64,000 bases of DNA from Candidatus Reidiella endopervernicosa (lineage in GTDB: Bacteria > Pseudomonadota > Gammaproteobacteria > GCF-013343005). Positions 10,069-21,150 of the stretch are shown here, in pieces. The translations under genes were made by a program, and so were the position numbers. The stretch is taken from NCBI RefSeq assembly GCF_013343005.1, contig NZ_CP054491.1:620001-684000 (forward strand). Reading direction: 5' to 3'. The first letter of the stretch is position 1, and each line of letters starts with the position of its first letter. The notes under the pieces were generated by a model that made no database searches, was not told the DNA's origin, and saw only the letters and a list, made by a program, of their open reading frames with translations.

Positions 10069-10514
10069 TGAGGCGTTCTCTGCATCAAGGTGGCTTCACG
10101 CTGGTTGAGACGATCATGGCGATCGTGATTATCTCGATTTCGGTGGTGGGTGTGTTGAAGGTGATGGACTACACCACTATGCATAGCGCCGACCCAATGG
10201 TGCAGACACAGGCGGTGGCAATTGCCGAGGCCTATCTCGAGGAGATCCTCTCGAAGTCGTATGACGATCCGGACGGAAGTGATGGTGAGTCGGCACGCAC
10301 TAGCTTCGATGATGTCGACGACTACAACGGCGTATCCGATTCAACCCCGGTCAACAGTCTCGGAAGCCCCATAACATCGCTTTCGGGATACAGCGTGGCG
10401 GTAAGTGTCGCGACCGAAACGGTGAGTGGTGCAACGATGAAATGCGTCGATGTGACAGTCTCACATGCAACCGGACTATCTATTGATGTGAGTGGTTATC
10501 GTGGCAGCTTCTAG
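10068..10514 (+). CDS. mshD: MSHA minor pilin MshD
   Basis: Prepilin-like protein of 148 residues with the class IV motif G-FTLVETIMAIVIISISVVGV after a short basic leader (MRRSLHQG). The start is GTG at 10068, whose G is the last base of the mshC stop. The soluble part carries the PMVQTQAVAIAEAYLEEILSK segment typical of MshD/PilV-like minor pilins. It is part of the mshCDOP block. Confidence 0.85.
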   Translation: MRRSLHQGGFTLVETIMAIVIISISVVGVLKVMDYTTMHSADPMVQTQAVAIAEAYLEEILSKSYDDPDGSDGESARTSFDDVDDYNGVSDSTPVNSLGSPITSLSGYSVAVSVATETVSGATMKCVDVTVSHATGLSIDVSGYRGSF

Positions 10515-10521
10515 TCTGACA

Positions 10522-11337
10522 ATGAGGCGCTGTGCAGGCTTTACCCTGATCGAGATGATCATGGTGATCATTATCACTGGAATTATTGCCACTGTGCTGG
10601 CGGGGGTGATCAAGCGTCCGATCGATGGTTATCTCGATCTGACACGCCGTGCCGAGCTGGTCGATGCCGCCGATTCAGCGCTCAGACTCATCGCGCGCGA
10701 TATTCGTCGAGCACTGCCCAACAGTGTGCGAGTCGATTCAACAGGGCCATCGCTGGAGATGATCAACACCGTCGATGCGGTGCGATATCGCCTCGGCCCA
10801 CCCGGAAATCAGAGCAAACGTCTCCGCTTCAATCCCGATGATGACGAGTTCAACACCATCGGTGAGTTCACCAATCTCACTCCGCCTGTAACCAGTTCAA
10901 CCGACTATCGGCTGGTGATCTACAACCTGGGAATCTCAGGGGCGAGTGCCTATGAGAATGCCAATGTCATTACCCCGGCGGCCACCCAGGTCACCATTAC
11001 CGACGATGGAACAAGTGACCACATTGCGCTGAGCAGTGCCTTTCAGTTTGCCTTCGAGTCACCACGCCAGCGTCTCTATGTGGTCGATGCATCACCGGTC
11101 AGCTATATCTGTGACACCGCCAATGAAACGCTACGCCGTTATGCCAGCTACTCCATCGGTTCAACGCAGCCCTCGGGCAGCAGCGTGGTGGTGACCAAAC
11201 ATCTGACAGCGTGCTCCATCAGTTACGATGCAGGCTCTACCGGTCAGGCCGCGCTGGTGACCCTCTCGCTAACACTGAGTGATGGAGGTGAGAGCGTCAC
11301 CATGCTCCATCAGGTGCGGGTGGATAACGTGCCATGA
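10522..11337 (+). CDS. mshO: MSHA minor pilin MshO
   Basis: A 271-residue minor pilin of the GspJ/PilW type. The leader MRRCAG precedes FTLIEMIMVIIITGIIATVLA. ATG 10522 is preferred because it gives a normal short prepilin leader; a GTG at 10492 in frame would overlap mshD by 23 bp. The motif LIARDIRRALPNSVRV after the helix is characteristic of MshO. Its stop overlaps the mshP start (ATGA at 11334). Confidence 0.86.
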   Translation: MRRCAGFTLIEMIMVIIITGIIATVLAGVIKRPIDGYLDLTRRAELVDAADSALRLIARDIRRALPNSVRVDSTGPSLEMINTVDAVRYRLGPPGNQSKRLRFNPDDDEFNTIGEFTNLTPPVTSSTDYRLVIYNLGISGASAYENANVITPAATQVTITDDGTSDHIALSSAFQFAFESPRQRLYVVDASPVSYICDTANETLRRYASYSIGSTQPSGSSVVVTKHLTACSISYDAGSTGQAALVTLSLTLSDGGESVTMLHQVRVDNVP

Positions 11338-11792
11338 TGAAGTCTAATCAACAGCAAGGCTTCTCACTGATCGGTGCCATCTTTCTGATGGTAGTGCTTG
11401 CGGCAGTGGGTGGTTACATGGTCAGCATCAGCAGTGGTTTCCATATCTCGGGTGCTAATGCCGTTGAAGGTTCGCGTGCCTACTACGCTGCAAAGGGTGG
11501 TCTGGAGTGGGCGATCAGCGAACTTGAGCTCGATAATGTGGCCGTCGATTCGGCTTCTGCCTGCAGCGGTACGGTCAATGGCCAGGTAACCAACTACTCA
11601 TCCGGTGCGCTCGACGGTTTTAGCGTGTCGCTCAGTTGTAGCCCCAGTGGTTACACGGAGATGCCACACGACCCTGATTCGATTTTTATCGTCGAGGCAC
11701 GCTCCTATAAAACGGCTCTGGGTGTTGGAGCGATCGGTTCACTCGGATATGTTTCGCGTTCAATGAAGGCGAAGGTGACTGATGCGCCGTAA
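11334..11792 (+). CDS. mshP: MSHA biogenesis protein MshP (PilX-like)
   Basis: A 152-residue protein with a short N terminus (MMKSNQQQG), then FSLIGAIFLMVVLAAVGGYMV, a prepilin-like helix in which the usual Glu5 is replaced, as in PilX/MshP proteins. SRAYYAAKGGLEWAISEL is the family signature after the helix. It overlaps mshO by 4 bp. Confidence 0.85.
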   Translation: MMKSNQQQGFSLIGAIFLMVVLAAVGGYMVSISSGFHISGANAVEGSRAYYAAKGGLEWAISELELDNVAVDSASACSGTVNGQVTNYSSGALDGFSVSLSCSPSGYTEMPHDPDSIFIVEARSYKTALGVGAIGSLGYVSRSMKAKVTDAP

Positions 11793-11909
11793 AGTGTGAT
11801 CAAATAGACACTTGATTGAGCCGTGTGGTGGATGAAAGCTATACGTGCGTTACATTGAGTCAGGTGAGATGTGCGCTGTACGGAGATGTCGGAGACTATT
11901 ATTCAGGTT

Positions 11910-14900
11910 ATGAGAACGTCTGTTACAAATTACATTATCCGAATCCTGCTACCGGTTCTATTAATTGTTGCGGGAAGTGCAGCTATCGGTAGTTCTGCAT
12001 ACGCAGCAGACTGCTCATCTTATGCGGGTTTGGCGACGTTAAACGAATTTTTTCGAGACAATACAAATGCCAATTACAGTGCTGCCGGTTTTGTTGAGGT
12101 GAAAATTCTCGATACTTCCATTGAATACGACACATACAAGAACTGGACGGTGAGATTATGTGAGCGCAATGGCCCAGGGCCAAATGACACGGATGGCTGC
12201 AGCAGTCCAATTGGTAGTGAAATAACTATTGCTGATTTTACTGAAAATAGCGTGCTGCCTTGGTTGGTGCTTAAGAATGGCACGATCGGTAAATATATGC
12301 ATTTCAAGAATGGATTTGATGCGATTCTTCGAGATGGTGGTGGCAAGGTAATTGACTACGTTAGTGTTGGTTACAGTCCTCAGGAGGATGGAAGTTGTGA
12401 CCGCGATGACCTCCCTACGATTCGGTGTTTTCTGCGCCTGGAAACAGCGCCAAGTTTATTTTCCGTATACCCGACGGTACCGGTGACTGGGACCATGAAA
12501 CATCAGCAGCGGAAGACCCGACGGAGGACGCATCGAACGAGGGTGATACCGTACCGGCGTTAAGTTTTGAGGATCAATCGGTCGCACCGGGCGATACGGT
12601 GACGATCACCTTTACCCTTGATGCACCAGCGACGGCCCAGATCGACCTAGAGTTCTACACGATCGATGGAACGGCCACCTCGGCGGGTGGGGACTATACC
12701 GAGGTCGGCACGCAGATTGCGCCTTTTGAAGTCTCGATCGGCGTTGGGGAGAGTGAGGTAACGGTAGAGATACCGACTGGCGCCGGTGCGACGATTGGTG
12801 ACTACTTCGACTTCTTCGTCAATGTCTCTGACACTTCGGCAGGCGGTGCAACGATTACCGACCACGTTGGTACCGTTACCTTCACCGAGGCTTCGGGACC
12901 GGATCACTACGCTATTTCACACGCGGGCGTCGGGGTTACCTGTGACGGTGACGGCACACGATGCGTCCCATGCGGCAGTGGCACCGGCGGCCGGAACCGA
13001 AATCACCCTGACCACCTCGCCACTGGTCGATAGCGGTAGCGGATCGACCTACACCTTCACCGGCACCGAGACGTCGACCACCTTCTATCTGACCGAGACC
13101 ACCGCAACCACCTCACCTCACATCAATATCAATGTGACCGACGGCACGGCGAGCGAGGATGCCAGCGAGGATCCGGCACTGCAGTTTGTCAATACAGCGC
13201 TGCTCTTCAGTAGCACTACAAGCCAGACCTCCTGCGAGAACTCTGCGACCATGACGCTACGTGCAATCCGTACCGATGATTCGACCGGTGCCTGCGTGGC
13301 GCGTGTGACGGGCGATCTGGCAGTCGACATGGCCTACGCCTGTGTCGATCCGACCACATGCCATGGTGACAAGAACGACGCGGTGACGATCCGTGCCCTC
13401 GATACCGACGGCACTACGCTACTCAACAGTGGTTCGATCGCCGATAATCCCGATGACTCGGTGAGTGACTACATCAGCCGCACCCTGCGTTTCGATGGCT
13501 CGGGTGTCGCCAACTTCACCGCCAGTTATAGCGATGCCGGTGAGATTGCTCTCCATGCACAGTTAAGCTTGGCGGCGAGTAGCCCAGACCCGGCGATCAC
13601 GCTCAGCGATAGCTCAGAGAGCTTCGTGGTGGCACCGGAGAGTTTCAAGGTCGAGTCGTTCAAGAGCGATGGCACCACCGCACTGAATAACAGTGGTAGC
13701 TCGGGTGCACCGAGCCAGGTGGCGGGCGACGCCTTTCAGCTCAAGGTGGTGGCGCAGTGCAGTGACGGTACGGTGACCAAGAACTACGCCTGGGATACCG
13801 ACATCAGCGCCGTGGCACCCTCATCACCCGACACCGGTTCGGGCGGTACGCTCGGCAACGTCTACTTCAGTAGTGACGACACCAAGGTCTATGGCGATGC
13901 CGGTACCACCACGAGTGCATCGGCCTCAGACTTTAGTGACGGTGTGGCACTGCTGACCAACGCACGCTACAACGAGGTCGGCAGTGTGACCTTTCAGGCC
14001 AATGCCAACAACTACCGGGATGATGCATCGGCCGATATCACCGGTACCACCTCGGGTGAGGCGGGGCGTTTTATCCCCGATCGCTTTATCCTCTCGGCAC
14101 CGACGCTGACCAACCGCTCGGATCTGGCACCGACGATTCCCGCAGACTTCACCTATATGGATGAGGCATTGGAGCTCGGTTTCACGCTTACTGCTGTCAA
14201 TGCACAGGGAGAGACAACACAGAACTACGAAGGGAGTTACGCGAAGCTGGATCCGACCGCGAGTGGTGACCTCGGTATCGGAGCACGTGATCCGGTGGGA
14301 GGAGCCGACATGACCTCAAGAGTTGATGTAGGAACCTCATCAGGAACATGGAGTGGTGGCACAGTGACGGTTTCTGCTGAGGTGGCTCTTAACAAACTTG
14401 GTTCGCCTGATGGCCCCTATGAGGGGCTGCTGTTTGGCGTAATACCATCAGATGGTGATGGCGTAACACTCGATCCATCGACGCTTGATCTCGATGTGAA
14501 TGGCAACTCCACCAACGACCACGCCGAGATTGGTTCAACCGATATACTCCTCGGTCGGCTCAACGTGGTCGATACCACCGGCCATGAGTCACTGCCACTG
14601 CCGGTCACATTGCAGGCAGAATACTTCGATGGTAGTGGTTTTGTTACCAACGACCGGGATGATGCCTCGCTCTACAACTCGACCTATGGCGAACTCGATA
14701 ACTACACCGATAATCTACCCACCACTAGTGGTGAGCCGACCCTGAGTGGTAGCGGTACGCTGAGCGACGGAACGGGTAGCGGCATGAGTCTATCGGCACC
14801 GGGTTCGGGCAATACCGGCAGCGTCGATCTCGAGTACTGTCTCGAGACCTGCACCAACGGGACGGGTGGGGCGGGACTCGGCTATCTGCAGTATGACTGG

Positions 14901-14999
14901 GATGGTGACGGCAGCCATGATGATAACCCGACCGGCACCGCACGCTTCGGTATCTACACAGGTAGTGATCGTCAGATCTATATCGAAGAGATCTACTAG
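11910..14999 (+). pseudogene. mshQ: MSHA biogenesis adhesin-like protein MshQ, frameshifted
   Basis: Large secreted or surface protein, the last gene of the MSHA operon. ATG 11910 gives a clear signal peptide ending SSAYA-ADCSS. The N-terminal domain runs to about 12420, a Calx-beta-like domain (TVTITFTLDAPATAQ, DYTEVGTQIAPF) to about 12900, then repeated MshQ domains (FVVAPESFKVESFKSDG) to a C terminus ending IYIEEIY. The coding frame changes near 12420 (one base lost) and near 12945, where VTC is followed in another frame by PVTVTAHDASHAAVAP, consistent with loss of about 11 bases. Both joins restore family-like sequence. It ends in a strong terminator. Confidence 0.82.
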
Positions 15000-15020
15000 C
15001 CTGTTACTCGAGTGGAAACA

Positions 15021-15055
15021 AAAAGGGTGGACAACTCTGTTGTCCACCCTTTTTT
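15021..15055 (+). terminator. Strong terminator after mshQ
   Basis: AAAAGGGTGGACAAC-TCTG-TTGTCCACCCTTTTTT forms a 14-bp stem followed by Ts, 22 bp after the mshQ stop. The A run on the other side means that it could also stop transcription of ntrC from the right. Confidence 0.88.
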
Positions 15056-15075
15056 ATCGATCTGGCAGTTACTGA

Positions 15076-15105
15076 GGTACCGGAGTCGGTATCGACTCCG
15101 GTACC
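15076..15105. repeat. GTACCGGAGTC palindrome (copy 1 of 2)
   Basis: GGTACCGGAGTC-GGTATC-GACTCCGGTACC is a perfect 12-bp inverted repeat just past the 3' end of ntrC. A closely similar palindrome lies just past the 3' end of ybiT at 34217-34246. Both are REP-like in position and composition. Confidence 0.6.
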
Positions 15106-15120
15106 TGTTGGACAAACCGG

Positions 15121-16539
15121 CTAGGCGCTCTCTTCGTTACCGTCCATCCCCAGCTCCTTGAGCTTGCGCGTGAGGGTATTGCGCCCCCAGCCGAGGCGCT
15201 TGGCCGCATCCTGACGACGCCCACCCGTCTCGCGCAGTGCCGCATCGATCAGGGTGCGCTCAAAGGCGGGCACCGCCATATCAAGAAGATCCGATTCACC
15301 GGCCGCCAGATGCAGGTCGGCCCAACGCTGTAGCGCACCGATCCAGTCATTACTGTTCTCGTCACCGCTGGTATCGTGGCGTAGCTCGGGTGGCAGGTCA
15401 TCCATATGGATCTCGCGACCTGAGCCCATCACGGTCAGCCAGCGGCAGGTATTCTCCAGCTGGCGTACGTTGCCGGGCCAGTCGATCTGCGACAGGTAGC
15501 GATCCACCTCAGGGCGCAGCAGCTTCGCCTCAACATCGAGCTCCTTGGCGGCGCGTGCCAGAAAGTGTTGGGCGAGACGTGGAATATCCTCACGCCGGTC
15601 ACGCAGTGAGGGGATGTGAATACGAATGACGTTGAGACGGTGGAACAGATCCTCACGGAAGTGGCCCTCGCGCACTCGTTGCTCCAGATCCTGGTGGGTG
15701 GCGGCGATGATGCGGACATCGACCTTGATCGATGTGTGGCCACCGACGCGGAAGAACTCGCCCTCGGCGATGACGCGCAGCAGGCGTGTCTGCAGCTCGG
15801 CCGGCATATCACCGATCTCGTCGAGGAAGAGGGTGCCACCATCGGCCTGTTCAAAACGTCCCTGGCGTGAACCCTGAGCGCCGGTGAAGGCACCGCGTTC
15901 GTGACCAAACAGCTCTGATTCAAACAGATCGCGAGGAATTGCTGCCATATTCAGTGCAATAAACGGTTTGTCGGCGCGTGGGCTGTGACGGTGCAGTGCT
16001 GCTGCGACCAGCTCCTTTCCGGTCCCCGACTCACCGTTGATCAATACCGTGATGTTGGAGCGGGTCAGGCGACCGATGGCCCGAAACACCTCCTGCATTG
16101 CTGGGGCTTCACCGATAATCTCGGTGCTCTCCTGGGGGGCAAGGGCCGATTCTGAAGCGGTGCTCTGGCGAGCATGCTCCACAGCGCGTTCTACCAGAGC
16201 GACTGCCTCATCGACATCGAAGGGTTTTGGCAGGTACTCAAAGGCTCCGCCCTCGTAGGCGGACACGGCGCTATCGAGATCGGAATGTGCGGTCATAACA
16301 ATCACCGGTAGATTGGGATGGCGCTCACGGATACGCTGCAACAGTTCAAGGCCATCGATACCGGGCATGCGGATGTCGGTGATGATCGCATCGGGGGTAT
16401 TTGCTTCCAGCTCCGTCTCGATGGTGGTGCCATTCTCAAAGCTGGTGACCTGCATGCCCTCCTGGCTGAGTGCGCGCTGGAGTACCCAGCGGATGCCGTA
16501 GTCGTCATCGATTACACAAATGTTTTTCTGATCACTCAT
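15121..16539 (-). CDS. glnG: Nitrogen regulation response regulator NtrC
   Basis: Sigma-54 activator, 472 residues. An N-terminal receiver (ICVIDDDYGIRWVL; phosphoacceptor Asp in DAIITDIRMPG near residue 55), a central AAA+ domain with Walker A GESGTGKE and the sigma-54 contact motif GAFTGAQ, and a C-terminal Fis-type helix-turn-helix (AAKRLGWGRNTLTRKLKELG). It activates genes of nitrogen assimilation when phosphorylated by NtrB. Its ATG lies within the end of ntrB (8-bp overlap), a coupled two-gene unit. Confidence 0.95.
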   Translation of the reverse strand: MSDQKNICVIDDDYGIRWVLQRALSQEGMQVTSFENGTTIETELEANTPDAIITDIRMPGIDGLELLQRIRERHPNLPVIVMTAHSDLDSAVSAYEGGAFEYLPKPFDVDEAVALVERAVEHARQSTASESALAPQESTEIIGEAPAMQEVFRAIGRLTRSNITVLINGESGTGKELVAAALHRHSPRADKPFIALNMAAIPRDLFESELFGHERGAFTGAQGSRQGRFEQADGGTLFLDEIGDMPAELQTRLLRVIAEGEFFRVGGHTSIKVDVRIIAATHQDLEQRVREGHFREDLFHRLNVIRIHIPSLRDRREDIPRLAQHFLARAAKELDVEAKLLRPEVDRYLSQIDWPGNVRQLENTCRWLTVMGSGREIHMDDLPPELRHDTSGDENSNDWIGALQRWADLHLAAGESDLLDMAVPAFERTLIDAALRETGGRRQDAAKRLGWGRNTLTRKLKELGMDGNEESA

Positions 16540-17611
16540 TGTCCGGCTCCAGTGGCAGCAGCAGTGTAAAGATGGTGTTGCCGGGCTCGCTGGTGCACTC
16601 GATGAGCCCGTGGTGTTGGTTAATAAGAGTCTGGGCGATAGAGAGTCCCAGCCCGGTACCCTCGGCGCGTCCTGTCACCATCGGGTAGAAAATGCTCTCC
16701 AGCAGCTCGGGAGCGATGCCCGGGCCGTCGTCGACAATATCGAGACGAATCACTAGTTTGTGGCGCTTCTGACCAATGGTGAACTGGCGCTGGATGCGGC
16801 TGCGCAGGGTGATGGTGCCACGTTCACCCAGTGCCTGTACGGCGTTGCGCACGATGTTGAGTAGTGCCTGCAGCAGCTGGTCGTTATCACCGATCATATC
16901 GGGCAGGCTGGGGTCGTAGTCGCGTTCGATCTTGATCGATGCGGGGGCCTCCGCTGCAACCAGGGTGCGAACCCGCTCGAGGATCTGGTGGATATTGACA
17001 TCCTGCAGACGCGGCAGCTGGTTGGGTCCCAGCATCCGGTCGACCAGGTTTTTCAGTCGGTCGGCCTCCTCAATGATGATGGTGGTGTACTCCTTCAGCT
17101 CAGCGCTGTTGAGTTCACGCTCGAGAAGCTGCGCGGCACCGCGCAGTCCACCGAGCGGGTTTTTGATCTCATGGGCCATGCCACGCACCAGTGCACTGGT
17201 GGCGTTGTGCTGCACGATCAGGTTCTCTTCGCGGCTGATACGCAGGTGGCGATCGAGCAGTAACCACTCGACCAGTAGCATCGGTTGCTGATTCGGTTCC
17301 TGCATCGGGGTAACGATGCAGTCGACGGTGACCTGGCGTTTACCCGCGATCACTAGCGGTAGTTCACGTTCGCTAAAGGATTGGTCGTTGGTCAGTGCCT
17401 GGCGCAGGCTCTCATGGATATGGGTGTAGCCGGGCAGTAGTGACTCGAGCGCCATGCCGATCGCTTTACGTGCGCTGACACCGAAGAGGTTCTCGCCGGC
17501 GGGATTGATATAGGTGAGGCGCATGTCGCTATCGAGCGCCATCATCGCCACCGTCAGATTCTCGGTAGCGCGAAATGCGATCTCACGTGATTGTTCGTCC
17601 ATCTCTCCCAT
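16532..17611 (-). CDS. glnL: Nitrogen regulation sensor kinase NtrB
   Basis: Soluble histidine kinase of 359 residues, the partner of NtrC and under PII control in the family. A PAS domain (ALDSDMRLTYINPAGENLFG) fills residues 20-110, the phosphorylated His lies in HEIKNPLGGLRGAAQLL near residue 147, and the ATPase part shows VDDGPGIAPE and GTGLGLSIAQTLI. No transmembrane segment is seen, as expected. glnA is not next to it. The 284 bp upstream (17612-17895) hold no gene that I recognise. Confidence 0.94.
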   Translation of the reverse strand: MGEMDEQSREIAFRATENLTVAMMALDSDMRLTYINPAGENLFGVSARKAIGMALESLLPGYTHIHESLRQALTNDQSFSERELPLVIAGKRQVTVDCIVTPMQEPNQQPMLLVEWLLLDRHLRISREENLIVQHNATSALVRGMAHEIKNPLGGLRGAAQLLERELNSAELKEYTTIIIEEADRLKNLVDRMLGPNQLPRLQDVNIHQILERVRTLVAAEAPASIKIERDYDPSLPDMIGDNDQLLQALLNIVRNAVQALGERGTITLRSRIQRQFTIGQKRHKLVIRLDIVDDGPGIAPELLESIFYPMVTGRAEGTGLGLSIAQTLINQHHGLIECTSEPGNTIFTLLLPLEPDNE

Positions 17612-17895
17612 GCACTCCTATTTAGCAAGAAACAAACCAGTCGGTGCGATCCATGGCCCTAAAAGCTATATTGTTTAAATATCCAAGATAAACAATGAGT
17701 AACAGCTGTTGTCCGGTTGAATTAGTGCCTAATAGGCAAGATCGCATGACTTGCTATGCACAATAGTAGTGCATTCCGCTCTCAGGTCTATGGTGATCTG
17801 TTCAGTAATGGTGCATGGGCTGTCGTTAAACGAGAGCGAGGAGTGAATGGGGTGTAGCGGGCGCTGGTGCTGAAAAGCGTCTCTCTTCTGCCCGA

Positions 17896-20800
17896 TTAGA
17901 GGGCGTTGAGTGCCTGGTTGAGTCGCTCTTCGATGCGTTTTTTGTGGTTGAGATAGTGAATTGTCTGCAGTGAGTCGACACCGCTATCGCTGATCATCGC
18001 CTTTGAGATGTCGATATCGGTGATGTAGATCGGGTAGCCCTCACCGCTGCTGCGCCGATCAAAGATGTCGCGTGCCACCTCCTGAAAGAGGGCGTCACCG
18101 TGTTCCAGGCTGGAGAACTCACGATCGTCACAGTAGATGGTAAAGACGGGGCGATCATCCATCAGGTCGCCGATTACCTGTACGTTGAAGTAGCGATGAA
18201 CGCCGGCAGAGTGCGGTACCTTGCGTGGTTCAAGCCGGAATTCGCCGGTATTGGTGTTCTTGACGATCTGGTAGAGCGAGACATCACCCTGGAAACCGGC
18301 CTCGCCGGTCTGCTCACTAATCATGAAGCTGAGACGTGGCAGTACCGTATCGAAGAACCACTGGTATTGAGTGAGCAGTGTGGCGCTGTCGTGGAAGGGA
18401 AGCTCCTGGTGGAACAGTGAACCGCGCTCATCGAGCACATAGATCTCAGCGGTTCCATCGTGGACCTGATAGAAGAACTGCACTGCGTTGCGTTTGTTGG
18501 CCTTGAACAGCAGCGGTAGTGGCGACTCCTTCAAGGTGTAGCGGTCGACGATGATCGGGCTGAACTCGGATTGTGTGGCTGAGAGTGCGCGCAGCAGGTC
18601 GTCCACCAGTCCGGCTGACTCGAAGGTGAGGCGGTCGTTCTTGGCGCTGAGGATGTAGAAACGATCCTTAATGCGCAGGATGTAGCGTGAGTTGGTGACG
18701 CTTCCTGGTGAGAAATAGCACTCCGAGACGTCGTGGTAGAGGTGTTCGATACGACGTGCGATCGAGTTACCGCGTGCAGATGAGAGCGAGTAGACCGAGA
18801 TCGATGCCGGTGGTTCGTTGGCGGAGATCGGAGAGTTCTCAAAATATTTACACAGGCTTCGCAGCACTGCAGTGTTGCCGCTGGCCCGATAGGTATGCAC
18901 CTCCTGCCAGCTATTAACGGTGATCTGGTCGAAGTGTAGCGCCAGGTTCTCCCAGGTGGCACCAAAGCTGAGCGCATCGGTACGGCCAGTGGTCAGGTGG
19001 GAGCCCATCAGGTGGGTGGTTGCGAGCGGATCGAAGCCGATGTTCACAAACAGTGCAGCGGCACGCACCTGTGCCGGTTTGGCCAGGTCGTCGAGGTCTG
19101 ATTTGGGTAGCTTGCCCTTGGGGAAGTTGCGCGAAAACGCCTCAATGGTGGCACGTAGCTCCTTCTCGGTCAGGTGGCTTGATTCGGTCTGTACAGTGAA
19201 CATCGTGCGCCGGGTAACGATATGGTTGAAGTGACACCAGGCGAGCAGTTCGAGCAGACTGCTGGCGCGTTTAACGGGTGTGTCAGCTAGCCGTGCCGTG
19301 CCAGGCAGGGTGAGATAGAGTGACCAGGTGTGGAGACCCTTATCGTCGCAGTTCTGCTGGAAGGTGAGGTGAGGTTCGCTCAGATCTTCTGAGATACCAG
19401 GATTGACCAGTTCAACCTTGCCCGCCTTACGCTCCAGGGCGGCATAGATCTTTCGCCCCAGGATATTGAGATCTGAAGGATTGATGTGGGCATCGTCGGC
19501 ATGCTCACGGATCAGTGCCGAGAGCATGCGATAGCTGAGAGTCAGTTCGTCGACCAGCATCTTGCGCTCCTTGAGCACCTGGTCGATCTTCCACCGCTGA
19601 CCGCCATGGATAGCGAAGCGAAGGCGGTTAGTCCGCGATAGTCGACGCCGTCTGCCTATTCGTAGTTGAGAGCGCGAGCGAACGACGAAGAAGATGCAGC
19701 AGCGGCTTTATGTCGGCGTAGAGTCACTGAGGGAGTTGTGTAGAGCCGCGAAGAGGTGATTACGCAACGAACGCAGGACGGTCGGGGCGCCGTAGGCATA
19801 AACGGTCGCGTTAAGTATTTGCCGCTTGCTTGGGCTTGATGCCCAAAACATGCTTCCGCAAAATAGCGACTCCCCGATCCGGGCGTGAGTCGAGCAGAAC
19901 AACATGCCCTTCGCCCCATCCCCAGTCCTGGGTGATCTCGCGTAGCAGTTCATGGCGCCACGTCTTGGCGTGGCGGTGGTGAGTGAGCGGTAGGTCGACC
20001 TTAAAGTAGAAGCAGCGGCGTGCCAGCTCGCGACGATCCCCCTCCATCTCCAGATACTCAGCCACCTTCTCATACATCATCACATAGGGGTCAAGATCAT
20101 CAAGGCTGGTGACGTTTTCAAATACGGCGCGTTTGTAACGCAGGCTGAGTAGATCGATGTTGGGGTGTTCGTTGGCGTAGGCCTCCATCACCAGGATCTT
20201 CAGTACCGACTTATAGGGAGAGTCGATGCCCTTGAAGAGCTGCCAGAGTGCGGCACCGATGAACTCCTCCGCAGGGATTCTGCTCAGACCACCAAAATCG
20301 ATCACATCGTGCTCTTTTACAAATCGCTGGCGTAGCAGCATCTGTGTGTAGTTGTCGTAGTCGTGCTCATGTTCGGGTGGGACCAGCCACCAGATCGGAA
20401 TCCGACCGGCGATGTGCAGGCCGGTGCGGTAGAACTCATCAAGCAGCAGGTTGTGCTGAGCACTACCGCTGCTCTCCTTAGAGAGTTCAGACTTCTCACC
20501 ACTACGGAACTTCTCGGCATCCATGAGGAAGAAGTGGACCTCAAGCCCCAGTGTCTCTGCCCACTTCTCAATCGCCTCCGCCTTCTGTTGCAGTTCGGCA
20601 ATCTGTGTTTCGCTTAGATCGGGGGTGTAACAGAGCCAGAAGTCGAAGTCGCTTTTGTCGGAGTAGGCGATGGTACCGCTACTGCCCATGACGAAGATCG
20701 ACTGAATGTAGGGGCGCAGCAGGGCGCGTCGTTTGTGTTCAAAGCCTTTGAATAACTTCTTGGTGGAGCCGACGATCGCTTTGGTGGGCTGGAAATCGTA

Positions 20801-21019
20801 GACGCCCGCGGGAGTCTCTTTAGAAATATAGCCGGGGAGTAGAGGGTGGTTGATATGAAACAGCAGCGGCAGAATATCGATAAAGGGCTGCTGGCGTGAC
20901 CTCAGCGCATCTCGGAGTCGCTGTAGTCGCGAGATATTAAGCAGCTGAAAGCGTTGACGGACGGCCTTGTAGTCGATCGTATCGCCATCGCGCAGCTTCT
21001 TTTTCTTCAGGGTGCTCAT
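17896..21019 (-). pseudogene. cyaA: Class I adenylate cyclase CyaA, interrupted by repeat element copy 1
   Basis: Adenylate cyclase of the enterobacterial class I family, making cAMP from ATP. The N-terminal catalytic part (21019 to 19876) has the nucleotidyltransferase signature GSSGTIAYSDKSDFDFWLCY. Then a 280-bp element at 19596-19875 breaks the frame. The rest resumes at 19595 with RWKIDQVLKERKMLVDELTL and runs to 17896. Removing the element exactly joins DSRPD to RWKIDQ, giving one protein of about 947 residues without a lost residue. Without removal, translation stops inside the element and the regulatory half cannot be made from the normal start. Either the gene is dead or split, or the element is removed from the RNA. 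Confidence 0.9.
19596..19875 (-). mobile_element. 280-bp intron-like repeat element, copy 1 (in cyaA)
   Basis: First of six copies. Read in the sense of the host gene it starts GGGGAGTCGCTATTTTGCGG and ends GGCGGTCAGC. It sits after ...CCGGATC and before GGTGGAAG with no target duplication. Near the start is a hairpin (TTTTGGGC-ATCAA-GCCCAA, extended by GCATG/CAAGC with one mismatch) and at the end a hairpin ACCGCC/GGCGGT. It belongs to the same subfamily as copy 3. Copies differ in length by small indels and no shared reading frame is conserved, so it is unlikely to encode a protein. Confidence 0.85.
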
Positions 21020-21150
21020 CGATTTGGCTGTGAGGTCTCTCTGCGCAGGCCACTATGCGTAATCCGTGCATGTAGGTGCTACTTAATTAGGCGTTCAGAA
21101 TACCGGGCTTTAGATAGGGGCGCCACAAAATCCATGTTATTAGAGGGCTA

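Noticed and set aside
19596-19875. Group II or group I intron identity for the repeat element
   Set aside because: I see no GUGYG start, AY end or domain V for group II, and no uniform U before the insertion point or convincing P7/P3 core for group I. The resemblance to introns is functional (frame restoration), so I leave the class open.
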